A stretch of DNA of 64,000 nucleotides, taken from the NCBI GenBank assembly GCA_027405735.1, contig JAPEHQ010000003.1, positions 1,798,001 to 1,862,000 of the forward strand, written 5' to 3'. Numbering within the stretch: position 1 is the stretch's first letter; the number at the start of each line of letters is the position of its first letter. The translations under genes were made by a program, and so were the position numbers. This document shows, one piece after another, positions 49,668 through 60,386 of the stretch. Under the pieces are notes generated by a model, which was not told the DNA's origin, made no database searches, and was given only the letters and a program-made list of their open reading frames with translations. The stretch is from Mucor racemosus (lineage: Eukaryota > Mucoromycota > Mucoromycetes > Mucorales > Mucoraceae).

Positions 49668-49941
49668 AGTTTTGTTTTGTTAAATTGTATAAAAAAGAAA
49701 AAGGAAAAGAAGAAGAAAAAGAATGCCTTTCAAGTTTCAATCACAAGGTGTTGTTTGAATGGATTCAGCCAGTCATTTTTATAAGCGATAGCCAATGGGG
49801 GTAGGAAGACTTCCATTTGTTGAATTGAGTGTCAATGCAAACCTACGAGTCAAATGGGAGGATTACACAGTTATTACATTGATTAAACATTGGATCGTTG
49901 TTCAATTCATTTAAAAATTAAAGGTACTATTTACATACTGC

Positions 49942-49979
<38 letters not shown>

Positions 49980-50418
49980 GATTTTGTAGCACAAGATTTA
50001 TAAATACTAAACTAGTTGTGCGCTCGATGAGAATGCATTTATATGATACTTGTATATCATTAGATATATATCCATGTTTAATGTTAAGTAGGACGCAGAG
50101 GGTACAATTGCATGCAATCTATGAAATATTTCAAATTAAATACATGGAAAATATGCGGTATTCAATATTTCAAGGGTTTTTTTTAAGTGATAAAAAGCCA
50201 ATATAAATGTACACTCTGCATGAATATGTTGGCTAATATGTTAAATAACCTCTCATATTTTTTGATTTATTGAATCACTGTGGAAACATCAGGTTTCAAG
50301 TGATTTGCGTCCTTTTCTATATCATCATTGCTATTGTGATCGGATATCGAACTGAGTAATAAAAGAAGCTGCTGTTTCTTGGGTATAGCACCCTTTCAGA
50401 TTTGCTTTGTTTTTCTTC
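49668..50418. promoter_or_regulatory. Divergent intergenic region with T29 tract
   Basis: Promoter space between the importin-alpha-like and CMP kinase genes. It has a T run of about 28 at 49947-49974. No gene was recognised. Confidence 0.45.
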
Positions 50419-51258
50419 ATGTCAAGATTATTTCGAATTGCTATAGATGGCCCAGGTGCTTCTGGGAAAAGTAAACTATAAGAAAAATGTAGCGTAATAT
50501 CTAGATAACTAATCCAACTTGTGATAAAGGTACAACTGCTAAATTATTAGCAACTAAACTTGGGTTTGGATATATCGATTCTGGTGCCATGTTTCGAGCT
50601 GTAAATGTTATTTTTTGAGGCATAGTCAATCAGGATAGATTTTCTCATATTTTTCTGATAGATTACTCTTAAATGTCAACAAAATAACATTGATTTAAAA
50701 GACCAAGAAAAAGTAAAACAAGTAGCGCAATCCACAAAGATAAGCTTTCCTTCGCTGAGTCAAGTTGAATTAGATGGAAAAGATGTCAGTAATTTAATCC
50801 GTAACTCCAACATTACTCGAAATATCAGCCATGTTGCTTCAAATACAAGTGTGCGTGAAATTTTAGCAAATCAACAACGAGCTATGGCCAAAGGAGATAT
50901 TCCTGGTGCAAATTCTACTGGATTTGAGCATCATGGAAAAGTAGTAAAGGGTGTTGTTATGGACGGTCGTGATATCGGAACAGTTATATTACCTGATGCC
51001 GAACTTAAAGTGTTTATAGAAGCAGATGTAAAGGTTCGAGCTAAACGTAGATTTGACGAATTGAAGAATAAGGGTACTTTAGGTGATGATACATTGCAAG
51101 ATGTTGAACAAGATTTAGAAGCAAGAGATTTATCAGATCGTACTCGTAAAATTGCACCACTTTTGAAAGCTAAAGATGCCATTGTACTCGATACAAGCGA
51201 TTTAACAATTGAACAACAAGTAAAAAAGATTCAAGATATGGTCTATGAACGTTTATAA
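50419..51258 (+). CDS. cmk: Bacterial-type (d)CMP kinase
   Basis: Three exons (50419-50470, 50530-50600, 50662-51258) give 239 residues, close to bacterial Cmk length. The P-loop GPGASGKST (11-19) is split by intron 1. IDSGAMFRA follows, then NITRNISHVAS, VREILANQQRAMAK, VMDGRDIGTVILPDAELKVF and RDLSDRTRKIAPLL. These are the marks of the bacterial Cmk family, distinct from the eukaryotic UMP/CMP kinase. The enzyme phosphorylates CMP/dCMP with ATP. The N-terminal MSRLFR gives no strong mitochondrial presequence. Three proper introns show it is a resident nuclear gene. It converges with the ZIP gene, 78 bp apart. Confidence 0.93.
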
Positions 51259-51336
51259 TTATAATAAATAACATCTATGTATATTCTTTTTATATGTGTA
51301 TATATATATACAAAAAAATTATTCGTATGTATTTAA

Positions 51337-52500
51337 TTAATGAGAATGTGTCATACTGAGGAATATTGGGATCACCATACCAGCAAGTATAATGAACAAT
51401 TGACTTTGATCTGATTTATGCTGTTGGCCATGATGATGATGATGATGATGATGATTTGATGTTGCTGCTTCTTGCAATGCGTGCATTGCAACGTACAAAA
51501 AGGTGCCACCAGAAAATACTAACAACACACCTGTCCAATATTCCAAAGTAGATGCTGAAGTCGAGGATGATGAAAAGAAATAAAGTGCAAAATAAGTGAA
51601 TAAAGCACCTAAAGGTGCTGCTAATGCAAACAAAAGTAAATGTTTACGAATAGTCGCGTGTGACAATCCACCTGCCAATAAAACAGATGTAAGAGCAAAT
51701 GATGCAGGTGCCTTGTGAAGCATAATTGCAATAAATACAACCATGGATAATTGAGGATGTGATGCACTAGCTCCCAAGGCAATACCATCAGCTGCTGCGT
51801 GAACGACGAGTCCAACAGTAGGTGTCATGGATGGTTGGTTGACAGGTGTAGTATGAGTATCTGGGTAAATGCTTTCATCGTTTGTTGATGTTGCTGCTGC
51901 TGTTGTTGTTGCTGTTGTTGTTGTTGTTGCTTCTTCGGCGTGCTCGAGACTTCCCCCACCTACAGTATCCAATTCTGAATATTCTATTATACTGTTATTT
52001 GGTGCTGTCATGTGTAAAGAACTGACTTGATCAATGATAAACATGAGCGCAAATCCAATAATCAAAGCTAATCCCACTGCTACGTGCTCTTTTCCTCCTT
52101 CATGTTCTTCATTTGTTGATTCTGGTGCACGCTTTTTCACAACTTTATATAAAATATCGTCTTCTTCCTGTTGTTCCTCATTAGCAGACCAGTTTTTATT
52201 AATATTATCAAGGGTCGACAAATTTGGAATTTCTGCAAAACGAGATTTGGGTAAAGAATTGCTAGAAGAAGAAGAGGAAACAGCAGCAACAGCAGCACTT
52301 AATCTACTTCCATAAATGGTTTCTACACCTTCTGGTATAACTACCATAAGACTTGTGCCAATAAGTAATCCAGCACCAAATGCATTCAATATACGGATTT
52401 TTCTATCTGATAATTTGGTAGTAAGCGGTAAAGATCCTGCAACATAACTACCAACTAGCATAGCTATACTTAGTAATATTAGCCATGTTAAAGGTTCCAT
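51337..52500 (-). CDS. ZIP-family metal transporter, ZIP9/Atx2-like
   Basis: A single exon encodes 387 residues. The start MEPLTWLILLSIAMLVGSYV is the first membrane helix, and RILNAFGAGLLIGTSLMVVI is the second. The metal-site helices are HAAADGIALGA (about 233) and HKAPASFAL (about 261), the pattern of ZIP9 (SLC39A9) and yeast Atx2 of the Golgi. Cytosolic or lumenal loops hold Ser-rich, Thr/Ala repeat and histidine-rich (eight His near 352) stretches. It probably moves Zn2+ or Mn2+ out of the Golgi into the cytosol. The start is the only ATG before the first helix. Confidence 0.9.
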   Translation of the reverse strand: MEPLTWLILLSIAMLVGSYVAGSLPLTTKLSDRKIRILNAFGAGLLIGTSLMVVIPEGVETIYGSRLSAAVAAVSSSSSSNSLPKSRFAEIPNLSTLDNINKNWSANEEQQEEDDILYKVVKKRAPESTNEEHEGGKEHVAVGLALIIGFALMFIIDQVSSLHMTAPNNSIIEYSELDTVGGGSLEHAEEATTTTTATTTAAATSTNDESIYPDTHTTPVNQPSMTPTVGLVVHAAADGIALGASASHPQLSMVVFIAIMLHKAPASFALTSVLLAGGLSHATIRKHLLLFALAAPLGALFTYFALYFFSSSSTSASTLEYWTGVLLVFSGGTFLYVAMHALQEAATSNHHHHHHHHGQQHKSDQSQLFIILAGMVIPIFLSMTHSH

Positions 52501-55033
52501 GACTGTAGCTTATATGAAATATTAATTAAAAGAAAGAGAGGGGAGAGAAAGGAGAAAGTATGTAAAAAAAAAAAAAAATTAATTGATGTACACACTGTTT
52601 TTGGATTCAATTACAGCACCTTTCTTTTTACCTTTCATGGAGTATTTAAGCTCGATTTAGATATGAAATTATCACATCGAAATAGGCGAACTTTTTATAT
52701 AAAAGAACATAAATCTATATCGAGATCTAGTTTAAAGTTTAGTATTTAATTACGATTCTAATACAAGATCCAACTCGAGGATTTGGTAGCCATGGCAAAC
52801 GTTGGCCGTTGTAAATCTATGGTAAAAATTGATTTGAGAAGCCTCTCTAAATCCGCAATTTATGTTTCTTGTTTATTTATCCAAATGCATCTCTTCCTTT
52901 TGTACTTAGCACAAGGAGAGCTTTTGTTGTGCATTATTGAAAAGAAAAATATCTGTATGTTGATCATTCTAATTCATTTTCTGCAATACAGCTTGGTAAT
53001 TATATTTATATCTATCATGGGCAAGGATAACAGTGCAGTAAATCATATTTTAGATTTGTAGTAGCATCATCATAGCGCCATCTTCTTGGCGTTACGCCTC
53101 ATATAGTAATGTATGTTTATACATTAAATACAACTGAATATGCGATGGTATTCTTATATAATAAACATTTGATGTGTAAAAGCACTCATTTGCATTAAAT
53201 ATCACTAAAAATTCAACATATTCAATGATAAAAATCTGACGTTTCAGTTTTTCAGGCCAAAATCTTGAATCTTGCGAGTGTAATAATTATTATACAGTAT
53301 TAGTCAAGCGTAAATATACTATTAATTTTTACTTAACAGATTCAATCATTCGCTAAAGCAGCATCATTGCTGTCCCTATCTCCGTTTCTTGTACAGAAAG
53401 CAGTGGTCTTAGAAAAAATTCCAGCACTAGATTGACTGGTATACGGGTTAAACACTGGTAACGGCTCATTGAAGAGCATGTATGAGAGACTAGGGACGGC
53501 AATTGCCAAGGCAGACGTTTTGTCTCTTGATTGTACAGCTTTATGGTTCTTAACAGAGACACATTGCGAATTTAGACATAAAACTTCTGCATAGACGACT
53601 TTGCTATTTGCTCTACCTTTGATTATGATATTCTTAAGAAGGATGAAGAAGGTATATACAGTACCGAATATAGGTAATGAAGCATTATATTACGATTCAC
53701 AAGACAAAAAACGTAACGTCAAGCCATTTTGTATGTGTATTCATTTGATAGTAAATAAAATAAAATACATATTATGCCTAATATTGAACAACATATAGTG
53801 CAATACAACGTAAAGAATGACTATTTCATTCTCATTATATGGTCAGTATTGGTATTATAGTACTGTACCTGAAGCAATTTATTATACTCGCAATGTTCAA
53901 GTTTGCTTTTCAGGCTTTGGCGGTAATTGAATATCTATTTTTCAGAATGAAAAAAGATGGATCCAAAATTCCCCAAAATTTTGTTTTTTGCAGATTTATG
54001 CACAATTTTCATACAAAGTATTATTTATGTATTAATTATTATAAATGTAAATTGTAACTGTGCATCTTATGGTACTATTTATAAAAATTTCATTCCGTAA
54101 AAATCTTTCTGTATTTTTAAATTTCTTAAAATCACTTTTTTGCTTCTAGCACTTTTTTTTATGTGTAACATTTTGCTGTTTCAAGCTTGTGGAAGTGAAG
54201 CATTATTGCGCACATATATCAGTTTTTGATTTACGTTGATAGCGTTGTTTTTCATGGAGAAATTCAACGATTTAAAAAAATTGAAATTTTGGACGACCTA
54301 GTATAAGGATTTTTTACATGGAAAATTTCAACTTTTTTTTTTTGCTAAAATGGTTACAGGTATATTTTGCCATGTAAAATAACGCTTTTCAACTTAGAAA
54401 GTAGGGTTTATTTTCGTTTGTAGCATGAGATATGGACATATTTTCGTTGAAAAGTAGTATAATTAGCGTGTTTTGGGAGTTTTCAAGCATTTGACAGCGT
54501 CAAATTGAGCTGTTTTTTGGGAATTTAAGATTTTAAGTGTAATATAGTACATAAGAGAGGCATTATACTATTTTTTATAGCTCGTTCAAGGAGGATATTA
54601 TACGATTTGTCTGCGAAATGAACACAAATCAGATGGCGGGATTTGAAGTTTAAGCAATGGTCCATTTGCTAGGAAATCAACATGAATTTGTCTTTATTCG
54701 ATACAGCAGAAAATATCGAATTCATTATTTTTGTTATTCATATATTTTTCAAGATTAAAGGTGTAGTTTGGAGCTTTTATAACCATTACTTCGTCGTTAA
54801 CTTGCTAGTTCCCATTGTTTAAATAAAATTGCAAAATATAATCGGATAGAGGCACTAAAATATGTAAATGCATCAACCTCAAACTATACACACCTATAAA
54901 TATATTCTGCCTTTATTCTAGTCTGGACTAAAGATAATCTGAGCAGCAGTCAATAGTACTAATTGATGTAAAAAGCTGTTTATTGAGCTTTTTTTATACA
55001 TGCTTTATTAGTTTATTATGGATCAATATCTGT
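52501..55033. other. 2.5-kb intergenic region
   Basis: No complete gene. It holds a possible remnant at 53351-53530 and, from about 54150, AT-rich non-coding sequence full of short phrases such as AAAATTTCAAC. A small open frame at 52783-53061 has no recognised motif. Confidence 0.5.
53351..53530 (-). pseudogene. Possible coding relic, higher GC than surroundings
   Basis: On the minus strand one frame reads TSALAIAVPSLSYMLFNEPL then PVFNPYTSQSSAGIFSKT, and a shifted frame continues RNGDRDSNDAALAND. The base composition is clearly richer in G and C than the flanks. I do not recognise a family. It could be the end of a decayed gene or transposon. Confidence 0.3.
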
Positions 55034-57712
55034 CTATCTTTTTGATTTCTTCTTCTTTTTTGAATTATTATTATTGTGTTTCGCTTTTTGAGTATTAGGC
55101 TTTTTCTCTTTCTCATCCTTTTTAGTGGTTGCTTCTGCTTCTTCTTTTTTGGGCACATCCTCCTCATTTGAATTTGAATTTGACAAATCTTTACCTTGAG
55201 GTGCGTTTTCTTTTTCATCCACTATAGCCTCTTTATTTTCAATTACTGATTCTGGTTCTTTTTCATCCACTATAGCCTCTCTATTTTCAATTACTGGTTC
55301 TGGTTCTTTTTCATCGTGTTTAACTATGTCGTCGGCGGTGTCTTTTTCTTTGATCTCGTCAATTCCTTGCTCTTTTAGATCATCTACTTTTTCAACCTTC
55401 TTGGCCTCATCAGTTTCATCAACCTTTTTTTCCTCGATTTTCTTGGCAACATCAGGTTTCTCTTTAATTTCTTTTTCACTTTCTGCAGGAACTTCCTTAG
55501 TTTCTAGAGCCTTAGGCTCTGTCTCTTCCGGTGAGTTGTTAGTTTCATGTGTATCTACAATATCATCAATTTTGGTAGCTTCATTATCGACTTTGATGGT
55601 ATTTTCATTCAAATTGACGATAGGGGTTTCGATATTAATAGCACTATCTTGCAACTTAATAGCTTCATTTTGTAATTCTTCTTTCTTTTCATTAATTTCT
55701 ATTGAGTTGTCTACTTTTTTGATTAATTTATCTTCATTTTCGATTATGGCTTCTACTTCTAAAGAATCAGAGACGCTTTGCTCTGGAGTATCTTCTTTGA
55801 CTTTTTCTGCTAAATCATCTTTGTTTTCGGTAGTAGCTTCTGTGTTAACAATTTCGCTTTGTTCCTCTGTTGTTTGCGCAATATTATCCACTATAGTTTC
55901 CTGCTTTTCAGATGTTTTATCATCATCATCATCATCAATATCAACAACAGCAACTGTTTTATTTTTGACCTCTTCATTTTCCGTTGCCTCATCAGTTTCA
56001 TTCAAGCCAGCTTCGTTTTCCGTTGATTTGTTTTCATTATCATTTTCAGGAACATTCTCGTCCAAAACTTCTTCTTCTTCTTCTTCTTCTTCCTTCTTCA
56101 TGATGGGTAAATAAGCAACCAACAACGCCTCCATATCTTCGTCTGCGGTACTAGGCATTAACAAATTTCCATAAATTCCATCCACTAGACATGATTTGAG
56201 ATACGGAAGACAACAACGTACATAAGCTGCCGAGTAAGACTGTAAATATGTTAGCTCATCAGGCATATACGATGCCGCTTGATCACAATACTGTCTTAAA
56301 GCAGTACCAATTTCCAGAAAGCATGCTTCTAAATGATTCTGAATCGATGCGTATAAACTGATCGCTGGTAAAAGACGAAGAGCATTGAAAGCAGATAAAA
56401 TGCCATTAGTAAAAATTGCTAGTGAAGGATAGCCGACTAATAACATTGGAGGTTGAAATGCATGTCGTTTTACTTCGTCTCTGTTACTAACAGTATTGCT
56501 GTTATTCTGTGATACAATCTTGGATGACATCCATGCACTAGGTGCTGTACTTTCATGAGCAGCTTTTGAGGTCTTTTGTACAAGGTCTTCAGTTGCATTA
56601 TCAATCCATCGTAAAATCATGGGCTGTACTGCTTCTTCAAATGAATGTACGAATACATGTCTAAAATCCAAACCAATACGACCAAGCGACATACCACAGT
56701 ATTGGAGTTGAGTTAATAAAGATGCCAATGCGGATGTGTCTTCAATCATGGGAAGGTATGTATCTAATGTTGTCTTTATAAGTTCTATAACATGAACCAT
56801 GTAATCTGATAGTAATGTGCCTTGTTCATTAGAGAAAATAGATATATATTGTGTTCCGATTTCAAACATTTGTTCACGCATAACATCAATGAATTTTTTT
56901 AAATGCTCAAACGCATCCGTGCTTCGTTGTCTAGGTTCTTCAGACATGTCTCTTTTAAGTCTTGTTAGCCTTTGTTGCAAGAAATCATGTCTACATCTCA
57001 AAAAGACCATCCGTAACTCTGTTTCAGAATCAAATACATCCATACGACGTAAAAATCCAACTACGTTCATTGCTGCTGCTAATCGAATTGGTTTTCGTAA
57101 ATGTGAAATCAATTGAACCAACATCAAATCAGATGATGACTGTACTTGTTGATGAATATTTCTGATAATATACAGAGGATATCTCACTTGTAATAAGCGA
57201 ACATGTGAAGCCAAATCCATAGCTTCTGAATAATAACCATTCCAAACACAGGTTTCCATGAGTTGTGGTATTTCTAATAAATCAGTCAGCACATTTTGAT
57301 GCTCCAATACACGAGTAATCTTTCCTCGTTCTTCTTTAATCTCTTTAGCATGTTGACTGAAAAGTTCACAAGCTTCTTGTAATTCTGGCACAGAAGATAA
57401 AAACTCTCCAAGGTGAACGTCAAGGCCGTCCAGGGTCTCTTCTACTTGATGTCGACAAGTTTGTGCATGTAAAAAGCATGGATAATCTCGAAATGCTAAC
57501 TGTTGTGCATCTCTTTTTGCTTTAGCTTGTTCTTCCCGAAGTTCGGTTGGTTCGTGTAATAGACTGTCCAGTGGTAATGATGTAAGTTTTGTTAAATAGT
57601 CGCGTGTCCATTTGCTAGTTTCTACAAGTTCTTTGAGAGGAGTGTCCCAAGAATCAGTAAGAAGCTTTAATAAATCGTCATTATTATCCTCAAATGTTGC
57701 TATTGTTGACAT
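55034..57712 (-). CDS. COG8: COG complex subunit 8 (Dor1 family) with charged tail
   Basis: A single exon encodes 892 residues from the ATG at 57712; an upstream in-frame ATG at 57769 would add 19 hydrophobic residues and is less likely because COG8 is cytosolic. Residues 1-535 match COG8/Dor1: DYLTKLTSLPLDSLLHEP, FRDYPCFLHAQTCR, EIPQLMETCVWNGYYSEAM, SHLRKPIRLAAAMNVVGFLR and FLRCRHDFLQQRL. COG8 is part of lobe B of the conserved oligomeric Golgi tethering complex for retrograde vesicles. From about residue 538 a 350-residue tail of Glu, Asp, Lys, Asn, Thr and Ser follows, with a repeated DEKEPE-VIEN-EAIV unit and a KKKKKSKR end. That tail is absent from typical COG8 (about 600 residues). Confidence 0.9.
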   Translation of the reverse strand: MSTIATFEDNNDDLLKLLTDSWDTPLKELVETSKWTRDYLTKLTSLPLDSLLHEPTELREEQAKAKRDAQQLAFRDYPCFLHAQTCRHQVEETLDGLDVHLGEFLSSVPELQEACELFSQHAKEIKEERGKITRVLEHQNVLTDLLEIPQLMETCVWNGYYSEAMDLASHVRLLQVRYPLYIIRNIHQQVQSSSDLMLVQLISHLRKPIRLAAAMNVVGFLRRMDVFDSETELRMVFLRCRHDFLQQRLTRLKRDMSEEPRQRSTDAFEHLKKFIDVMREQMFEIGTQYISIFSNEQGTLLSDYMVHVIELIKTTLDTYLPMIEDTSALASLLTQLQYCGMSLGRIGLDFRHVFVHSFEEAVQPMILRWIDNATEDLVQKTSKAAHESTAPSAWMSSKIVSQNNSNTVSNRDEVKRHAFQPPMLLVGYPSLAIFTNGILSAFNALRLLPAISLYASIQNHLEACFLEIGTALRQYCDQAASYMPDELTYLQSYSAAYVRCCLPYLKSCLVDGIYGNLLMPSTADEDMEALLVAYLPIMKKEEEEEEEEVLDENVPENDNENKSTENEAGLNETDEATENEEVKNKTVAVVDIDDDDDDKTSEKQETIVDNIAQTTEEQSEIVNTEATTENKDDLAEKVKEDTPEQSVSDSLEVEAIIENEDKLIKKVDNSIEINEKKEELQNEAIKLQDSAINIETPIVNLNENTIKVDNEATKIDDIVDTHETNNSPEETEPKALETKEVPAESEKEIKEKPDVAKKIEEKKVDETDEAKKVEKVDDLKEQGIDEIKEKDTADDIVKHDEKEPEPVIENREAIVDEKEPESVIENKEAIVDEKENAPQGKDLSNSNSNEEDVPKKEEAEATTKKDEKEKKPNTQKAKHNNNNSKKKKKSKR

Positions 57713-58084
57713 TATTTTGAAAAAGATAGAACAAAAAGTAAAAAAGCTAATTCTATTTGCTGCTACCAACAGAGAGAAGAAGCATTACCAATTAGATACC
57801 CGATTGTGTCCAAGATTGCTGAACACAATATGGATTTTCAGTTACTGGTAGCGCGCTGGTATTGCCATCGTAATACGATAGTTATTTTCTGCTTAGGATT
57901 GCTGAAAATACTTTTTTAATTCAATAAAACATATCTCTCACTAGATAGTAGTATCCAGAAAACTAAAACTCTATTGTGCCGCCCAAAATATCTGCATATT
58001 GCCGAAATTAAACCAAGTATGTATAAAAGTAAGCATAAGGTGTACACAAAATTGCATATCTTTCCTAATTAAAAAAAGCTGTTC
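57713..58084. other. Upstream region of COG8
   Basis: Promoter space of COG8 and the neighbouring broken frame; no TATA box or other clear signal was seen. Confidence 0.4.
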
Positions 58085-58453
58085 ATGTATTCGAAAAAAA
58101 GATTAACTGATTTGGAAACTGGACAAGTTAAAGTGAAGGGAAAAGCAAAAGGGTTGGATCAAAGGGCTTTCAAAGAAAACAAAATAATCAATAAACTTGT
58201 ATCTTAAATGGAGCTCATGATAAACCGCCTCAGAAACAGCCCCACTAAAGTACATACTGACATGTTTTAACGTATTAAAAAATTAGCTATTGTACAAGAT
58301 ACTGAAAAGGAAACAGAAGCAATGCTGAAGCCCCTGTTGGGTTTTTCGAAAGCATTAAATGAATTCACACCATCTACACTTGTCAATAATTTATCTATTC
58401 TTGCTAAATATAAAGCTAATCAGGTTGTTAAAGAAGAAGGAAAGGAAGAATGA
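58085..58453 (+). pseudogene. Broken small gene, unknown family
   Basis: One frame of 123 codons from ATG to TGA is interrupted by two TAA codons (after INKLVS and after VHTDMF) with no frame change. The three parts read MYSKKRLTDLETGQVKVKG, MELMINRLRNSPTKVHTDMF and ETEAMLKPLLGFSKALNEF followed by LVNNLSILAKYKANQVVK. The lysine-rich, helical composition looks like real coding sequence. I do not recognise the family. No pair of splice sites neatly removes both stops. Most likely a recently inactivated gene. Confidence 0.5.
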
Positions 58454-60386
58454 AGGGGAAAAGTCCAAGTTCTATTGATATTTTTATAAATAAATATATT
58501 TGTATACGTATCAAGCTTTTTAATCTTTTTGTGAATCTGATGGTAAAAAGTAAGCTTCCTCCAGAAATAGCTCGGATCGCGCAAATTTAACCTATTTTGA
58601 TAAAATAAAAGATACAGCTAAAACAGTTGAACATTTGGTTCATTCGTTTATGGTTTTTATAGTTTTGGCAACGCTTTGAATGGTTAAAATAATCCTTTAA
58701 AAAGATTATTATGGTTGCGGATGCCTGACTACTTAAAGTTGAAAATTTTTGTTTATTATCTGTTTTGATTGAAAATAGTACTATAAAGTCTATTTTTTTT
58801 TTACATTTAAAAGCAAATCATATAAAATACAATACTAGTTATATTTAAAAGCATGGCCAAATCTTCATAATCAACAAGAGCAATATGAATAAAACGCAAA
58901 TTGTACCATGTTTCGGTGCTTTAATTCGCATTTTTCGGATGGCTGTCGAGAATAGAAAAAATGATGATTTGGAAAAAACTTTAGACATTTCGAGAATTAT
59001 CTCCACATTTTATTAAGTTAACCTACTTTATAAAATAATTAAAAACTGTACTATTTAGCAGTGCAGATCTAATGGTGCTATTTAAGGAAATGTTTTTCTC
59101 ACAAAATCTCTCCCAAATTGAGATAATTCAAAAATCAGTTTTTTGATAAAAAAAGCCGAAATACTGATTCTAAAGCACTAACTAAACAGTTTCATATTAT
59201 GTATTGAGCAGTTACGGTTATTTTATGTCTATAAACATCATAGTAAAAATCTTCATTTTTGGGCTCAAAAATTGAATTTTCTCAAAAATATGATTTTTCC
59301 CTTATGATACCTCATCTAAAATCATCGACCATCGAAAAAATTGAAAAAGTCGAAAAGATGTTATAAATAACATTCGTTAAACTAGGTAATTCTTTCGGTA
59401 TGCTTCAGAGCATCAGAAAATATCTATACGCCGAGATATGCGCTGTTTTAACTGCTAATTTTATGCGGTTTTTGGTGCAACAATGACATTTCACTGCTGA
59501 TTCCTCCACAACGGAAGCATTGATGGCCGTTGGAAAAATTAAATCAAAAATACTCGGTACTGATATACCATATAAAATTAATTTCGTACGTTTTAGGTTT
59601 ATCATTTAGCTGTTAAACGCGCAATTACCAACGGCTGAGAGTGAACAGCTATCTGAAATTTGAAGCTTATACAGTTCCTACCCATATAGTTTTATAATTG
59701 ATTGAAGGTTAAAAAATACAATGCTACTATTGACATGGTAACTAACTTTTCTATGCATATTTTTTGGGTTTAATCAAACATTGATCCTCTTAGAAAATCC
59801 TTCAAACTTGAATGATTTTCAAAAAAAAACACAAATTAGTTTAGTGGCTCCGATGCAAAAGGTATATACTATTCTTCGATGCAAGGCATTTTCCACACCA
59901 TTAAAGATATCCAGTTTAGTAATTCTAGTACTTGAAAATCAACATCGTCTGACAAGATAAATTCACACAAAAAAAAGCGCCATCAAAAGGAATTCTCTCA
60001 TCAAGCATTGAAAGTTTTATAATAATATGGTTTGAAAATAAAATGTGCAGCTATGCCATAGCAAATAGATGATCTATAATAGGATTTATCATTAAGAAAC
60101 TATTCTTTCAAATGAGAAATATACCTCATAATTTCAATGCCTCTACACGATTACATGGAATGAAATATATATTTCAGCTCTACACTTTTTTATGGGTGTG
60201 CAACACTCTATAAAAAATCAATAAATGTTTAAAGGAATGTTTCTATTTTATTTTACAAATAATTTTATGAGAATATATGCGGTTTTTAGATTATTTAGTG
60301 ATATTTGTAAATTTACATTTGTCTCTTTTTGGTATACATATGATACTCCTGTTATCCAGAAAAGAAATATTATATTATAAATAGAT
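58454..60386. other. 1.9-kb gene-free region
   Basis: AT-rich sequence, with short phrases resembling those of 25930-26900 around 58930-59340. No supported exon. Confidence 0.5.

Noticed and set aside
53072..53100. Short hairpin GCGCCA-TCTTCT-TGGCGT
   Set aside because: Only a 5-6 bp stem; too weak to call a structured RNA or terminator.
55326..56114. 262-codon open frame on the plus strand opposite COG8
   Set aside because: It is the antisense shadow of the acidic COG8 tail, made of Ser/Leu/Phe repeats, with no start context or domain.
57713..57769. Upstream ATG of COG8 adding 19 residues
   Set aside because: The extension is hydrophobic and unlike COG8 proteins; the ATG at 57712 is followed by typical COG8 sequence.
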